This document shows, one piece after another, positions 22,501 through 31,969 of a stretch of DNA of 64,000 nt. A program made the position numbers and the translations under genes. The notes beneath the pieces are model-generated. The model saw only the letters and a program-made list of their open reading frames with translations. It did no database searches and was not told the DNA's origin. Each line of letters begins with the position of its first letter. The first letter of the stretch is position 1. The stretch comes from Heterobilharzia americana (Eukaryota > Platyhelminthes > Trematoda > Strigeidida > Schistosomatidae), in NCBI GenBank assembly GCA_944470555.2, contig OX104134.1, positions 14,177,248 to 14,241,247 on the forward strand, written 5' to 3'.

Positions 22501-24908
22501 TTAAAGCAGTGAGTCATTTATACAGTGAATCCTATTTTAGACATTTTGATGTTGCAATCTCTTAGTATTTCAAGAAATCAGCATGTGCTTTGACCTAAAC
22601 TGTATCTTTAACGAAAGTTATGCTATTAGTTACAGTGATTTAACCGATAATAAACTCAGATAGCTCTTCAATTACCTAGTTAAATCAGAGAAAAAAAGTG
22701 TCATTACCTGGTTATATTGTCAACAGGGATATTTCCTGGGTTGATAAGTGCTGTTTCAATCGGAGTGAAGACCACCGCACCTAAGCCAAAACCACCAACA
22801 ACGAGGCCAACCACTAGACCGCGGCGTTCCGGAAACCACTTTTAGTCAATGATAAAATAATGATAACCAAATTAAACGAAACATCGAAACCTTGATAAAT
22901 GTTTCAATGCATCAAGTTTGAAAACTTTCTGAGTTGTGAATTTATATCTATGAAATTTTAGATAACTTTTAATCTATCTACTACAAAGAATCAATCTTAT
23001 TATAGATTAAACACTTTCTGCATCTGTACCCTTGGATTTTTCACAAAAATGATTACTGTAACTTGAAGGTAGTCATTATAAAAAAAAACCGTGAGTAAAT
23101 TTACTGCTTACTCATGGTTTTGCAATAACGTATAGTCCAAAACTGATCGTTTATGTTGCTGAAGATTCGATGAAAGAATAATGTTAACACTATGTTTGAC
23201 AGAATTTATGTGTGTAGTCAAATGAACTGACATTTTTTACTTTCCTTGAAACCGTAATACACGTTTAGCAAAATCCAAAAGCAACAAAATGCTTTTTTGC
23301 TACTTTCGACAGACGTATGAGTGACCTAGTATAGATTTTTTGGATGACCATAAACTCCTATTGTTACACATGAGTTACCAAGATATACAACGAATCTCTT
23401 TGTAGCCGCAAAATGGAATTCTAAAACTAAACAAATAAAAAGCTTAAATCACGTTATACGTCATTTAATTTAAGTGAAACGCTTATTTAAAAAAACCTGT
23501 TTACTTTTGCGTTAGCACTGAATAATGACCTCTTACCGTTGAGGCTACAGCTAAAACCACAGAATAGCCGAAACCCAAACCCAAGCCTTGCAGCACAGCG
23601 TATGTAATTACAACACCAGGAAAAGATCTCTGAATCGTGAAATACGTCAACAGAATACTTGCGCTGAAAGAAGAAGTTAATTAAAACTTGATTACTTTAA
23701 TTCACATACCTCAGTAGTAAATAAATAAACATACCATTTTATTAAGATAGGTACAATTATAAAATTCCAAAGGCAGAAACTTTTACGAAGGCAATATACA
23801 ACATTATTATTTATTCGTTAAAAAACTGATCACATGTGCAAGACAGGACAGCACAGCAGTCGCTTATTAAAGGCATTTATACCTCGATAGTTGTAATATA
23901 AAGATCTATGAAAATAGGAGCGATAACACATTTATAACATATCACTTTGAGTCCAGAGGTAGGATCTCACACAAAAAGCTGGGGTTTTCAATTAATTGAA
24001 ACGATATAAACACAAGCAAAATTTAACTTGTAAAATAACTGAGCAGTAAAAACTAGTTAAACAATTCACGATGAAACCTATGTAATTAAGATAGGGGGAA
24101 CTTAATTGTAATATTTGGCTTTCAAACTGTTTGAAGCACACAGCAATACCTAGATATAAGAATGTACGTTCATAGGAAGTCAGTCGGAAACGTAACTGAA
24201 CCTAAGAATTTATCTTATTATTTTGATTTCCTACAACATCTGCCAAAAAGGACTATGCTACCTTGATTTGTTTTTACTCCACCAAATCAAAATTATTTGT
24301 CCCAATTTTTTTGGCTTCGCTGGTTTACCACTGCTTAAATGTCAAAAAAAAAAGATTTTGAATTCACAAAAAACCTCACTGACATAAGCCATGTGAGACT
24401 GGAATGATTATTTAACATGAAATATAAGTTTACCTGTCAAGTAAACAGCTGATTGCTACAACTAAACGAAAACCAAATTTCTTTTCAGTAATTCCACCTA
24501 AAGACATCGACACACCTTGCATTGCAAGAGTAAGAGCAGATAACCATATTGATGCTGTAGGTGGCAAGTTAGGATCAACACGAGCTATACTGTAGCCCAT
24601 TATATAAGGTACCATATTAGCTGAAAATACATAGTTACAGTTACAACTTACCAGTACTGTAAAAGAACCCGAAACCAAAATGAATTAGAATACCTCCTAC
24701 CACAGAAATACATCCAAAAATCAAATTTCGGGTTGTTTCTTTCTAAATTTTGGTCTAACCAAGCTGCTTTTCTTTTTACTAACCATCAACATTAGACAAT
24801 TGTAAACTTGTAAGCACACTAGTCCAAACTTGAAATTGCTCCTTCAAACGTAAACCTGAATGTCGTTACATACATATGACTAAACGCGGTCATACTTACA
24901 TTCAACAT
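7012..24908 (-). CDS. MFS transporter gene, oxalate:formate-antiporter / MCT-like, ten exons placed
   Basis: A multi-exon gene on the minus strand. Exons placed: 24900-24908, 24652-24742, 24434-24620, 23537-23663, 22708-22838, 18339-18459, 14438-14549, 13262-13384, 9413-9633 and 7012-7111. They encode about 407 residues of a polytopic membrane protein. The family signatures are clear: GITEKKFGFR is the motif-A-like loop after TM2, WFPERRGLVVGL is typical of the oxalate:formate antiporter group, and GRVIWGAIVDRLSFK is the matching loop in the second half. Two internal exons (a linker between 18339 and 14549, and a piece between 13262 and 9633) and the last exon are missing from my model, because the flanking phases do not join. 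Family members are usually about 450-500 residues. Substrate unknown: transport of a small carboxylate is only a family-level guess. All introns use GT-AG ends. Confidence 0.88.
7376..7385. repeat. Poly-C run
   Basis: Ten consecutive C on the plus strand inside an intron of the transporter gene, in a region otherwise poor in G+C. Confidence 0.9.
7386..9412. other. Intron of the MFS gene, nothing recognised
   Basis: AT-rich sequence between two transporter exons. No repeat family or coding segment was recognised. Confidence 0.6.
9413..9633 (-). CDS. MFS transporter exon (TM9-TM11)
   Basis: Acceptor ATTTCAG and donor TTT|GTAAGT. It encodes SLAIVLLTFPHIG, the helix AVYAIWVFILFFSLSGVFVI, and the conserved run QPAATGTLFGPLNMAVNYGC followed by VFSAF. 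The FGPxNxAxNYG block is highly characteristic. It starts in phase 1, so an exon of length 3n+1 between 13262 and 9633 is missing. Confidence 0.92.
9634..11382. other. Intron region of the MFS gene
   Basis: AT-rich, no recognised repeat. A transporter exon of length 3n+1 should lie somewhere between 9634 and 13261, but I could not locate it. Confidence 0.5.
11383..11575 (-). mobile_element. tRNA-derived SINE with hammerhead ribozyme, minus strand
   Basis: Read on the minus strand the element has a pol III A-box-like TGGCTGAATGG (11549-11559), a B-box-like GGTTCGATCCC (11506-11516), a hammerhead motif (11441-11488) and a tail containing TCCAACTGATGTCATTCTATGATG. The same order occurs in the plus-strand copy at 11794-11990. 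The element may start further upstream, toward 11700. It lies in the sense direction within an intron of the transporter gene. Confidence 0.75.
11441..11488 (-). ncRNA. Hammerhead ribozyme, nearly intact core
   Basis: On the minus strand: helix I from ACACTG pairing with CAGTGT; first core box CCGAGGAG (consensus CTGANGAG, one change at the U4 position); helix II GTCC..GGAC with loop GGCACC; second box CGAAAC intact; helix III ACAGCTGT, a very short palindromic stem; cleavage triplet GTC. C3, G5, A6, G8, A9, G12, A13 and A14 of the standard numbering are all present. Activity is plausible but reduced. It would be transcribed as part of the transporter pre-mRNA as well as from its own pol III boxes. 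Confidence 0.7.
11794..11990 (+). mobile_element. tRNA-derived SINE with hammerhead ribozyme, plus strand
   Basis: Second copy of the same family as 11383-11575 but inverted. It has A-box-like TGGCTAAATGG (11805-11815), a decayed B box GAGTTCGAGCC (11847-11857), a hammerhead motif (11875-11924) and the shared tail TCCAACTGATGTCACTCTATG. It is flanked by an imperfect inverted repeat: GTTTGTGGGGATTTATTTAT at 11755-11774 and ATCAATAAACCTCCACAAAC at 11983-12002. Confidence 0.75.
11875..11924 (+). ncRNA. Hammerhead ribozyme motif with one core change
   Basis: Core box CTGAAGAG is intact. Helix II is GTCACATATTAGGAC, the second box reads ACAAAAC in place of ACGAAAC (G12 to A), and helix III is ACAGCTGT with cleavage triplet GTC and helix I CAGTG...CCAGTG-like pairing. 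G12 acts as the general base in hammerhead catalysis, so this copy should be strongly impaired. Confidence 0.65.
12003..13261. other. Intron region of the MFS gene
   Basis: AT-rich, no recognised repeat; the missing 3n+1 exon could be here. The open frame 12925-13500 crosses this region but shows no family signature in its own frame. Confidence 0.5.
13262..13384 (-). CDS. MFS transporter exon (TM8, second motif-A loop)
   Basis: Acceptor AACCTAG and donor AAG|GTTAGC. It encodes LFGQKYIDDDNYLSAVATVS and SLFNAGGRVIWGAIVDRLSF, then K. It joins the previous exon in phase to give SVYKLFGQKYI. FNAxGR-x-x-WG-x-x-DR is the C-terminal half counterpart of motif A. The donor GTTAGC is weaker than the others. 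A 191-codon open frame crosses this exon in another frame and is not the gene. Confidence 0.9.
13531..13583. repeat. (TA)n microsatellite
   Basis: TA repeat with one TAAATA interruption, in the intron between the TM7 and TM8 exons of the transporter gene. Confidence 0.95.
13664..13793. mobile_element. Fold-back element with tRNA-like core
   Basis: The left arm (about 13664-13700, TATTAGTATTTGGTGGTGAT and onward) and right arm (about 13750-13793, ending CATCACCCAGTATAAATATT) are imperfect inverted copies of about 38 bp. The centre reads, on the minus strand, AGTTCGAATCTCATAGC, a good pol III B-box match. The layout resembles the fold-back at 2501-2742, but no hammerhead core is visible. Not identified as a named family. 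Confidence 0.5.
14438..14549 (-). CDS. MFS transporter exon (TM7)
   Basis: Acceptor CTTTCCAG and donor AAA|GTGAGTTG. It encodes DLNVPAKKLFRHIDFYLLWI and VMFCDIIPITIITSVYK. The F-x-LLW-x-x-x-F pattern followed by a Pro-containing helix and YK matches TM7 of the family. It needs two bases from a preceding exon that I did not find. Confidence 0.88.
14880..15610 (+). mobile_element. Penelope-like element, reverse transcriptase fragment
   Basis: An open stretch at 14879-15035 encodes EAIMPRLEGTLLPLIKRKL, then RVRYADDTFVIIKRNKLKNT and KKLINSILTTF. The order EAxMxRLE...LRVRYxDDTFVI is typical of Penelope-like reverse transcriptases, and the catalytic YADD is intact. After a stop near 15035 the following sequence is only weakly recognisable (a TITDRIDHSLL piece), so the element is truncated on both sides. 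No GIY-YIG endonuclease was found. It lies antisense in an intron of the transporter gene. Confidence 0.75.
15611..18338. other. Intron of the MFS gene, nothing recognised
   Basis: AT-rich intron. The hydrophilic linker exon (length 3n+2) that should join KPTQN to DLNVP lies somewhere between 14550 and 18338 but was not found. A TATATATATA run sits near 17417. Confidence 0.5.
18339..18459 (-). CDS. MFS transporter exon 6 (TM6 and start of central loop)
   Basis: Acceptor TTTCAAG and donor AAT|GTGAGTTT. It encodes QFNHPDVLDRVPVSF and the TM segment LILGGIVLVIHIVGFIMLRS, then KPTQN. RVPxxFLxLGG is typical of the end of the first half of these transporters. It ends in phase 0, which does not match the phase needed at 14549, so a linker exon is missing in between. 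Confidence 0.88.
18460..22707. other. Large intron of the MFS gene, free of recognised repeats
   Basis: A 4.2-kb intron between two exons that join in phase. I saw no repeat family and no coding signature on either strand. Confidence 0.6.
22708..22838 (-). CDS. MFS transporter exon 5 (WFPERRG block, TM5)
   Basis: Acceptor CTAAAAG and donor CCAG|GTAATG. It encodes WFPERRGLVVGLVVGGFGLG, then AVVFTPIETALINPGNIP. WFP-x-RRGL-x-x-G is the clearest family signature in the gene. The codon splits AG|G into exon 6 (Arg). Confidence 0.92.
22839..23536. other. Intron of the MFS gene
   Basis: Intron of 698 nt with GT-AG ends; nothing else recognised. Confidence 0.75.
23537..23663 (-). CDS. MFS transporter exon 4 (TM3-TM4)
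   Basis: Acceptor TCTTTCAG and donor ACG|GTAAGA. It encodes ASILLTYFTIQRSFPG and VLQGLGLGFGYSVVLAVAST, the second piece matching the conserved QGLGxGxGYxxxxxxxxxWFP block that continues in exon 5. Confidence 0.9.
23664..24433. other. Intron of the MFS gene
   Basis: Intron of 770 nt with GT-AG ends; nothing else recognised. Confidence 0.75.
24434..24620 (-). CDS. MFS transporter exon 3 (TM1 end, TM2, motif A)
   Basis: Acceptor TATTTTCAG and donor ACAG|GTAAAC. It encodes ANMVPYIMGYSIARVDPNLP, a TM2 stretch (SIWLSALTLAMQGVSMSLGG) and then the loop GITEKKFGFRLVVAISC. The loop is the MFS motif A position (G-x3-D/E-+-x-G-x-R-like). The codon is split AG|C into exon 4 (Ser). Confidence 0.9.
24621..24651 (-). 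other. 31-nt micro-intron of the MFS gene
   Basis: GTAAGTTG...TATTTTCAG, 31 nt, splitting a GCT codon between exons 2 and 3. Removing it restores one continuous TM1 reading frame; leaving it in breaks the frame. Very short introns near the 5' end are a known feature of schistosome genes. Confidence 0.85.
24652..24742 (-). CDS. MFS transporter exon 2 (TM1)
   Basis: Acceptor TTTAG and donor CTG|GTAAGTTG. It codes for NLIFGCISVVGGILIHFGFG and on to FFYST, a glycine-rich TM1 typical of this family. It is separated from exon 3 by an intron of only 31 nt. Confidence 0.85.
24900..24908 (-). CDS. MFS transporter exon 1 (putative start exon, 3 codons)
   Basis: ATG TTG AAT followed directly by a strong GTAAGTATG donor. 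It joins in frame to the exon beginning AAAGAAACAACC. No in-frame ATG exists in the next exon before its acceptor, so a start upstream is needed, and this is the nearest well-formed one. The resulting N-terminus MLNKETTRNLIFGC has the short cytoplasmic tail usual before TM1. A different or longer first exon remains possible. Confidence 0.55.
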
Positions 24909-25600
24909 TCAAAATCCTAGAAGTCTTGAAAGCAAACTGATTACTTGGTGAATCCAGAGTTAATAATTCGGTGTTTCTTTCTTTTTGTTTGGTAGCATTT
25001 TCACAGTTCGAGCAGATTTTCTTGCTTTTCGAAGATTAGCTTCTTAAGTTGCCTATTTCAGTGGTGGTTTTGTTACTTTGAAATTCCAAAATCGTTAGTT
25101 GACCTGTCTCTAAGGCTGCTTGCTAGGTCTACGGTCTTAATGTAATTGCTCTCTGTACCAACAGGCCAAATGTTAGATTTCATTTAAAATTATAAAAAGC
25201 AATAAACCAGGGTTAGTAAGGTTTATGCAATAAAGACAATTTCTCATCTTCCAATATCCAATATCTTTTTAACGAGCTTGTGTAAGCCAGCTGATTTCTT
25301 CTTGCTCGCTTCTCGATCTTTCAGAACGGTCCCAGTGCAGTAGATTCAGCCACTCGTCTGCTACACCTCTGGTTTGCAGAACAGGAAGTTAGATGTTGGT
25401 TTGTTTGCCTCGGACTGTGGTGCGGTTGGCTTCTTCCGATGTCGAGTTGCCAGACAGTTGTTCAGACTGGTCTCTGGAGAGGGTTGGGGATAGTGAAAAG
25501 AGAACCCGCAAAAGTGTTTGTGTGTGTAAAAGGGGAAAAGATAGTGAACTAATGGAGTAACCAACTTACACTAAGTAAGGCGAGGGGGGTTGCAAAGGTA
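24909..25600. other. Upstream region of the MFS gene
   Basis: Presumed 5' flank or 5' UTR of the minus-strand transporter gene. No TATA box or other promoter element could be assigned. Retroelement sequence begins at about 25.6 kb, so little more than 0.7 kb separates the start codon from it. Confidence 0.4.
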
Positions 25601-26450
25601 TGAGGAACTTAGATAAGTGGGGCTAACTCATGGCAAGTGGAAGGGACGAGAAGGACTTAAACGGTTACAGTAGTAATAAAACCGGTTGTAAAATTAAAAT
25701 AGTTGGGGCGGCTTGACCTCAGCTCGTGTTCCAGCAACATGTGAGTAGACCATGGGTCTCTGCATGACTGTCTAGCCTCTTCTTGAAGCTTTCGATAGTT
25801 GGGGCGGAGAACACCCCTGCCGGTAGTGCTTTTCAGTACCCGCAGACTTGGAGGGAGGAGAATTGTGAACACACATGACCTTTTGGCGATTGTCGGGCCA
25901 TTCTCCTGGGGTCTACTCGAGGATCTCCATGGTAGCCACTCGGTAGTATTCCTCTGTTCGGGTGACTTGTGCTATCCAGCATTTTGTAAGGCATCATCAA
26001 GTCACCTCGTGACCTTTGGTAGCTAAGAGAGTGTGGGTCCGGGTCTTTCAGTCTATTGTGATAAGGTTTTCGCTGCATCCCAACAACCCCTTTTGTGGCT
26101 AGCCTCTAGACCTTCTTCAGTAGGTTAGTGCCACTTTTCGATGGGGTGGAGCGAGGTCCTTACGGACCGCTAAGTGGGGCCGTATGTACAGCTTGAAAAA
26201 GAGCTCCGGGGTGAGGGCACTCAGTTTTCTACGCACAAAGTGTAGCACATCACATGCTTTTAAGGTATCACCTGAGTAATCGGAACTGGTGTCCAATTTC
26301 TCCGTCACATATAAAACCCGGGCCTTTCTCTGCTGTGGTATGGGATAGAAGTGGACCACGGAGACAGTAGGATACTTTCTGGGGATCAAAAGTGGGGAAA
26401 AACATGGGCCGGCACTACACTTGTGAAAACAAGATGTTACGCTTCAAATT
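25600..26450 (-). mobile_element. CR1-clade non-LTR retrotransposon, C-terminal fragment
   Basis: On the minus strand, shifting frames give YVTEKLDTSSDYSGDTLKA, DVLHFVRRKLSALTPELFF, then YIRPHL, followed by KDPDPHSLSYQRSRGDLMMP and finally LPAGVFSAPTIESFKKRLDS. This is the classic C-terminal region of CR1-type polyproteins: thumb, then L-x-x-RR-RGDL, then WNxLPxxVVxAxTxxxFKxxLD. Several frameshifts are present. It ends before about 25.6 kb. Upstream coding parts (reverse transcriptase palm) were not recognised. Confidence 0.8.
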
Positions 26451-27489
26451 ACACTCGGCCGTTTGCAGTCGCTCTGCATGCACATCGATGCTTCTCGGAT
26501 CGAGCATGACTCTGCTTTAGAAGAGCCAGCGCTTAGGATAGTTGTCATTGCAAAGACAAGAGCCTTGATTTAGTCATATTTGAGATTTTTTGGGGTTGGG
26601 TTCCTTTCTTTGCCCAGTGTGACAGTGACGGAAGGTGAAGTCTTTGACCATCGGTCTATTCATTCGTTTCTCCTGACTGGCCTTAGCTAACACCGGGAAC
26701 ACCCGATTGGTCTAACCGCTTGTTTTCCAACACATTGTTCCAGACTCCATGTGCACCAAGCAGTCCCGTGCGCATTTCACGACCAACACTTGGCAGTCTG
26801 GCTGCAGGGATGACGCGATAATGGATTGCTGGAAGTATTCTCGCACTTCTTAAGACACTTGGGCCATCGGGCAAAACTCTAGTCGCTAACCAATGACATT
26901 GGTGAAAGTCATGAAGTTAGTGCTTGTCGTGTATGAACCACCCAACTATAACTATTATTTCATGAACACCGACGGCAGAGGCAATACGGGGATCGCTCTA
27001 GGTGGTTTTTCTATTCTTCCGCACTAGAGACCATGTTTTCTTTGGCACAGTCATACTGTGAGGTAAGCTACCGGAATGGGAATGCTAAGGGCAGATGAAT
27101 CTATTTTAGGCCTTGGTGGCGTTGTTTTCTCTCGGCTGTACACAACTTAGCGAAAAATATCCTCCTGAGCTACAACTACTCCCCATCATCACATTTTTGG
27201 CATGTTCTGATTATGACCTATCTTCATTGCTTTCCTGCAACCTAATAGCCAATAAAGTTCTTCGGGGGTTATTGGTATTTACACAGCTCGGCATCATTGT
27301 CCACACACAATTGCATCGCTTTCTGTCATTTCTTATACACAGCTACGCAGGATGGAGATATGTAGCAGGATAATAGATTTCGCCTTCGTATCTCCGATAT
27401 CCCTAACTGACACTGTATTCGACTTGTCGCCGACCTTAGTTTTCGTCTTTTTTTCGCTGATAGCCAGTTCAGTCAGTGTCTTCCTAAAT
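26451..27489. other. Decayed repeat DNA, unassigned
   Basis: Between a CR1 fragment and the gypsy pol. A gypsy gag or protease might be expected at the right end, but I could not identify conserved residues with confidence. A 63-codon open frame on the minus strand (26683-26874) has no recognised domain. Confidence 0.4.
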
Positions 27490-29945
27490 ACAGGCAATTC
27501 CACCACCGTAGGTCCACCTGTGGCATCTATGTCACTACGTCTAGCCTCTGATAAACTCAAAACGACGAGAAGCTAATTCGACCACGTGCTGGGACTGGGC
27601 ATTATCGAACCTTCAAGCAGTCCTTGCGCATCACCTCTGCATTTAGTTCCCAAAAAGGATAGCAACGACTGGCATCCAGTCGGGGGTTACCGATGACTTA
27701 ACGCGAAAACAACACCAGGCTGCCACCCATTACCTGACAACAACATTATACGGGTTGAACACATGCTTTAAAATCGATCCGGTCAAAGAGTACAATCAGA
27801 CGCCTATGGCGGCAGAGGATATCGTGTAAACAGCCATTTTAGCCCCCTTTGGCTTATATGAATTCCTATGCACGTCGTTTGTTAACCAGAATGCAACGTG
27901 AACATTCCAACTCTTTGTGGATGATATTTTCCTGGCTTTGGACTTTGTCCATAACTAAACCTATGACTGTCTCAATTTAAGTCCAGCTGTGGTAACTCAC
28001 CACGAACACTTGGATCTCGCATTCAGTAGGCTGAGAAAACATGACATCACAGCCAACTTGCGGAAGTGTGAAATGGGAGCTAAATCACTCAGCTTGACAG
28101 ATGAAGTGGCGGTTATCATGAACTATGCAGGACTGACCATTGCGACACACAGTGCATACTCCATGGCCTGGTAGGTTATCACCGATGGTTTATCCCCAAC
28201 CGTGCCTCTGTCATGATATCACTCAAAGATCTACTTCAAGGGACAGTGTAGCTAAACCTGCTTTCCCCACAGACAAGGAAGCCACTTCGAATGCAACCAT
28301 GTTTATGCATCACGACCCCAAAGCTCCCTTGGGTATGGCTGCTGATGTGTCTGACCCAACAACAGGAGTATTTTTGCAACAGATGACCGGCAACCGGTGG
28401 CGACGGTCAACCTTTTTCTCGAGGTGGCGGCAGGGGGTAAAAACAAGGTACAATTCATTTGGCAGGAAACTCTTAGCTATATACTGTTCCGTGCACCATT
28501 TTTGACATTTGGCTGAACGTAGTGGACCCATCATTTTCGCAGACCACGGACGGTCAACTTTCTCTCCTGGTTCAGTATCTGATAAGTACTTCCCACGTGA
28601 GTCGTGACGACCGGATTACATCTCCCAGTTCACGTCAGATACCTGCCACGTATCTGAAGCAAGTAACTACGTAGCCGACGCATTGTCTTGAGAAGCTTCG
28701 ACAGGCCGTATCGAAGGTGTTGTTCTTGTTGAATTGGCTGGGTGTCAAGAAGAAAACCTGGAGCTGTAACATGAGCTGTCGTCCATAACCCCCAAGCTAC
28801 GACTGTATCCAGTGGGAGCGGGTACAATGTCACGCAATGTCTCTGCTAGTCAGCCACAGCCAACAGTTTCGAAGAGATGTCAACGCAACGCCTTAGATAT
28901 GCCGCGCAAACTATACCACTCTTGTTCACGGCCCCCATCAGGCTTATCGCACAGAGTCTCTGCTGCCCGGGAATGAACAAAGACATTGAAAGGTAGAGTC
29001 GGTCGTGCTTAGCTTATCAGTAGTGTAAAGTCATGCGATCCACGTAAGCCCGTTTAGGATACCCTCTAGCCCCAGACATTCGTTCCGACCACGTCTACAT
29101 AGATATTGTGGGACCTCTACTAGAAACTAACGGATGCATTTACATTTTCACCTGCTTGGATCGGTCTACGAGATTCCAGAAGCGGCACCCATTGGGGACA
29201 TTACTGCTGAAACTGTCACCCATGTTTTCGTGGAAAAATTGATCTCAAACTTTGGACGTCTATTTTGCGTAACACCTGGTCGTGAGCTCCGTTTCGAGTG
29301 TGGATCATTTCGCATTTTAACTGAGCTTTTAGGTTGCAACCAATTCCGAACGACTACCTACCGTCTACAAGCAAACGGCAGTGAAGAACACATCCATTGA
29401 TGGCTGAAAGCTTCCCTTTCAGCTGCAAACATACCTCAGTGAATGGAGGCTCTGCCCTTAATCCTACTGGTTGTTTGTAACGGGTTGAAAGCTGATACTG
29501 GATGAAACTATGCAGAATCCGTCTATGGGACCACTGCATGCCTGCTAGGTGAGCTTGTTTCCCCTTCAACTTTCACACATGTTTTGACACAACATCATGG
29601 GTGACTAGGCTTGCAAACGCAATACGTTCAGTTAGGCCCACACCTGTTAGACCTCAAATAACTGATTTCTTCGTTCAGCCCGTATTATAGAAGACACTTC
29701 ACGTGTTCATTCGTCGCGATGTTGTTCCTCTACCACTCGAACCACCTTACGATGGACCATTAAAAGTGATAAGGCGGCACGAGAAATTCCATACAATTGA
29801 GCGAAATGGGCGTGAAGATACTGTTAGTATTGACCGTTTGAAACCAGCTTATTCCTAAGTCAACCCCATCATAGGTGATGTTTCAGCTGACCACAGCCGA
29901 CCGGTGGTAGGGTCTAACTACACTGCTATAAAACTCCCAACCTGA
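27490..29945 (+). mobile_element. Gypsy LTR retrotransposon, pol region (RT, RNase H, integrase), degenerate
   Basis: Shifting frames give, in order: GPPVASMSLRLASDKLKT, then GIIEPSSSPCASPLHLVPKK, the entry to a gypsy reverse transcriptase; THHEHLDLAFSRLRKHDITA and NLRKCEMGAKSLS of the RT end; the RNase H block PLGMAADVSDPTTGVFLQQM and RYNSFGRKLLAIYCSVHHF (28140-28505); the integrase core with GPLLETNGCIYIFTC-like sequence, AAPIGDITAETVTHVFVEKL and ELLGCNQFRTTTYRLQANGS (29050-29400); and the integrase end IRRDVVPLPLEPPYDGPLKV with SIDRLKPAYS (29700-29860). The RT YIDD box is lost. Many stops and frameshifts. Paired LTRs were not found. Family assignment beyond gypsy/Ty3 not attempted. Confidence 0.9.
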
Positions 29946-31690
29946 GAACTAGACAGAGCAGGTGAATCCACGGGGATTGTTGAGAGACTTCTTCCCTCCA
30001 CCTCTCAGTCCGTAAGATAACGGTACTTTTCCTCTCGGTTCACCGGAATAAAGCTTTTTCACAGATATAGTTATCGGGAATTATTTATGAGCTCTAGTAA
30101 ATGCACTCGTATTGTTTCGAACGTTACCCAGGTGAAAGCAGACATGCGTTGCACGCAGCTGCACATAATTGTTCGACTTTGAGTAACACGAGAGATACGG
30201 CGAGCAGGTAATTCATTAGGAAAATCGCTGCAGGTTGGTGGATTTTGGTAGTTTGGCTGAGAGAGCGTTTTGGTAATGTTGGAAAGCAAAACCAGCGAAA
30301 TAATGCACTTGGTAGGCGATTTCTGATGTGGTTGCCATTCGGAAAAAGAGCTGAGAAAAAACACATGAAAGAAATAGGAAGGTCCTCAGCAAGTCCCTTG
30401 TACACATGTATATGCATATGTGTGAATATATATAAGACTAAAAAGCTGCGTTTGTTATGGATCTCGAATGCTTCTGACACTTCAACTTATTCAAATAACT
30501 AAAAGGTTTTGGCAACCCTGCAGTGTTCTCATACGTCTGACGGGTCGGCCTTAGCAAGGTAAGCAACAATACTGGAATAACAGGGCTGAATTTACGGAAA
30601 CGTAATTTTATTCCGGCTGTACACGACCTACTTGAGCTCTAGAGAAGTCTCAGAGCTTGATTAACTCTGTCACACTGAGAACCAGTGGTTCAAATACTTA
30701 CTAGCTTACGAAAAACGGCTGGTTGATGTTATGTATTGGTAAGTTTTACTGGCAGTAGACGGCCAGAAGCTGACTAACTCACTTTTCTTGCAAGTTGTCG
30801 TGGGCGCAATAGCCCCAGCTCATCTCCTATACATTTCTTGATAATAATTGGTGGACTTAAGAGTAGGGGCCGTGTTGCGTCAAAGTAATGATAACCTAAG
30901 TATTTCGACGTTAACTGAAGGAGCTTACGGCACATTTCTTGGTTGATAAAGGACTATTCTGAGATTAGCTTGCCTGATTTCGCCGGGAGGAAGCCGCCAT
31001 CAAGCGATTTTAATAGATTTTAGAGTGGTTGTGGCCACCTATAGATCATGTATGATAAAGTAGTCCCCTCAGTGACTACACTGGATGGATGAACACATCA
31101 ACTGCAGTCAGCTCTTGCAGTCTCTGCACTTCATATGAGAAAGAGTGAGTGTATCGCCTGCAGTGCCGGCTGAAGAACAAAACAGAGACGCACAATTTCC
31201 CATTTCTTCATCTCTCCCCGGGAGTTCAGGGCATACACAGGCTAAGAAACTACTAGGCCAAATGTCCACCTTTTAGGCATTTATATTCTCCAATGAATGC
31301 AAGATAAAATAAGTTTGTCTCTGCAGACGTTTCGCCATTAAATCATAATAACTTTTGAAGTTATAGTAAGCCGGAATTTACCATATCCGAGCTTACATAT
31401 GATGACATAACAATTATTTTTCTGTATTAATGATCCTGAGTTGCCGAACTGGTGAATCAGGATGATATTTCTATGTTGTGCATTGGGTGTGCAGTGTTTT
31501 ACTAACTACTAATTGGGATTTGTATAAATGCGTGCTTGGTGGTTCTTGTCGCATATATGTTAGTTATATCGGTACGTTGAAATGGGCTCGGAGCAGATCA
31601 AACTGCGCCTTACTGTCCGAAACTTATTTCGACAATTTCGATTGCACTTTAAGCGAAGAAATTTTGTCATGAGACAGTCAAGCTTATGCA
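29946..31690. other. Unassigned repeat-rich DNA after the gypsy pol
   Basis: Contains an AATAAA at 30047-30052 and a TATATAAG string near 30429-30436; either could belong to an LTR, but no matching second copy was seen. Open frames at 30124-30502 overlap on both strands and show no domain. Confidence 0.35.
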
Positions 31691-31930
31691 CCAGTGCTAT
31701 CAACGGTTGCTTTGAGACATCCATTAATCTCACTTGTTGAACTCATCATTGGGCCACTTGTCAAACCATCGGTCAGCTTCATCATGTATGTTGTTCCTAG
31801 TTTCACATTGGCGCCATTGCTTTTAGGGGGCATATTCGCCTCATCAGAAAAGCGGGTTATGAGCAGTGCTTCATCACTGTGGTCTCTCATGAGAGGTTCT
31901 TGGGCAAGTTCCTTTGAGTTTTAGCCAGTA
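31691..31930 (-). other. Open frame of unknown origin next to a CR1-like fragment
   Basis: A 68-codon frame at 31684-31890 (MRDHSDEALLITRFSDEANM and onward) and its plus-strand shadow. The hydrophilic composition could fit a retrotransposon ORF1, but there is no motif. Confidence 0.25.
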
Positions 31931-31969
31931 GCGCGTCTATTTTTTACCGATTAACTACGACATCAGCCA

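Noticed and set aside
30124..30502. Overlapping frames of 63-118 codons on both strands
   Set aside because: They are mutual shadows with no motif or codon pattern, in noncoding sequence after the gypsy pol.
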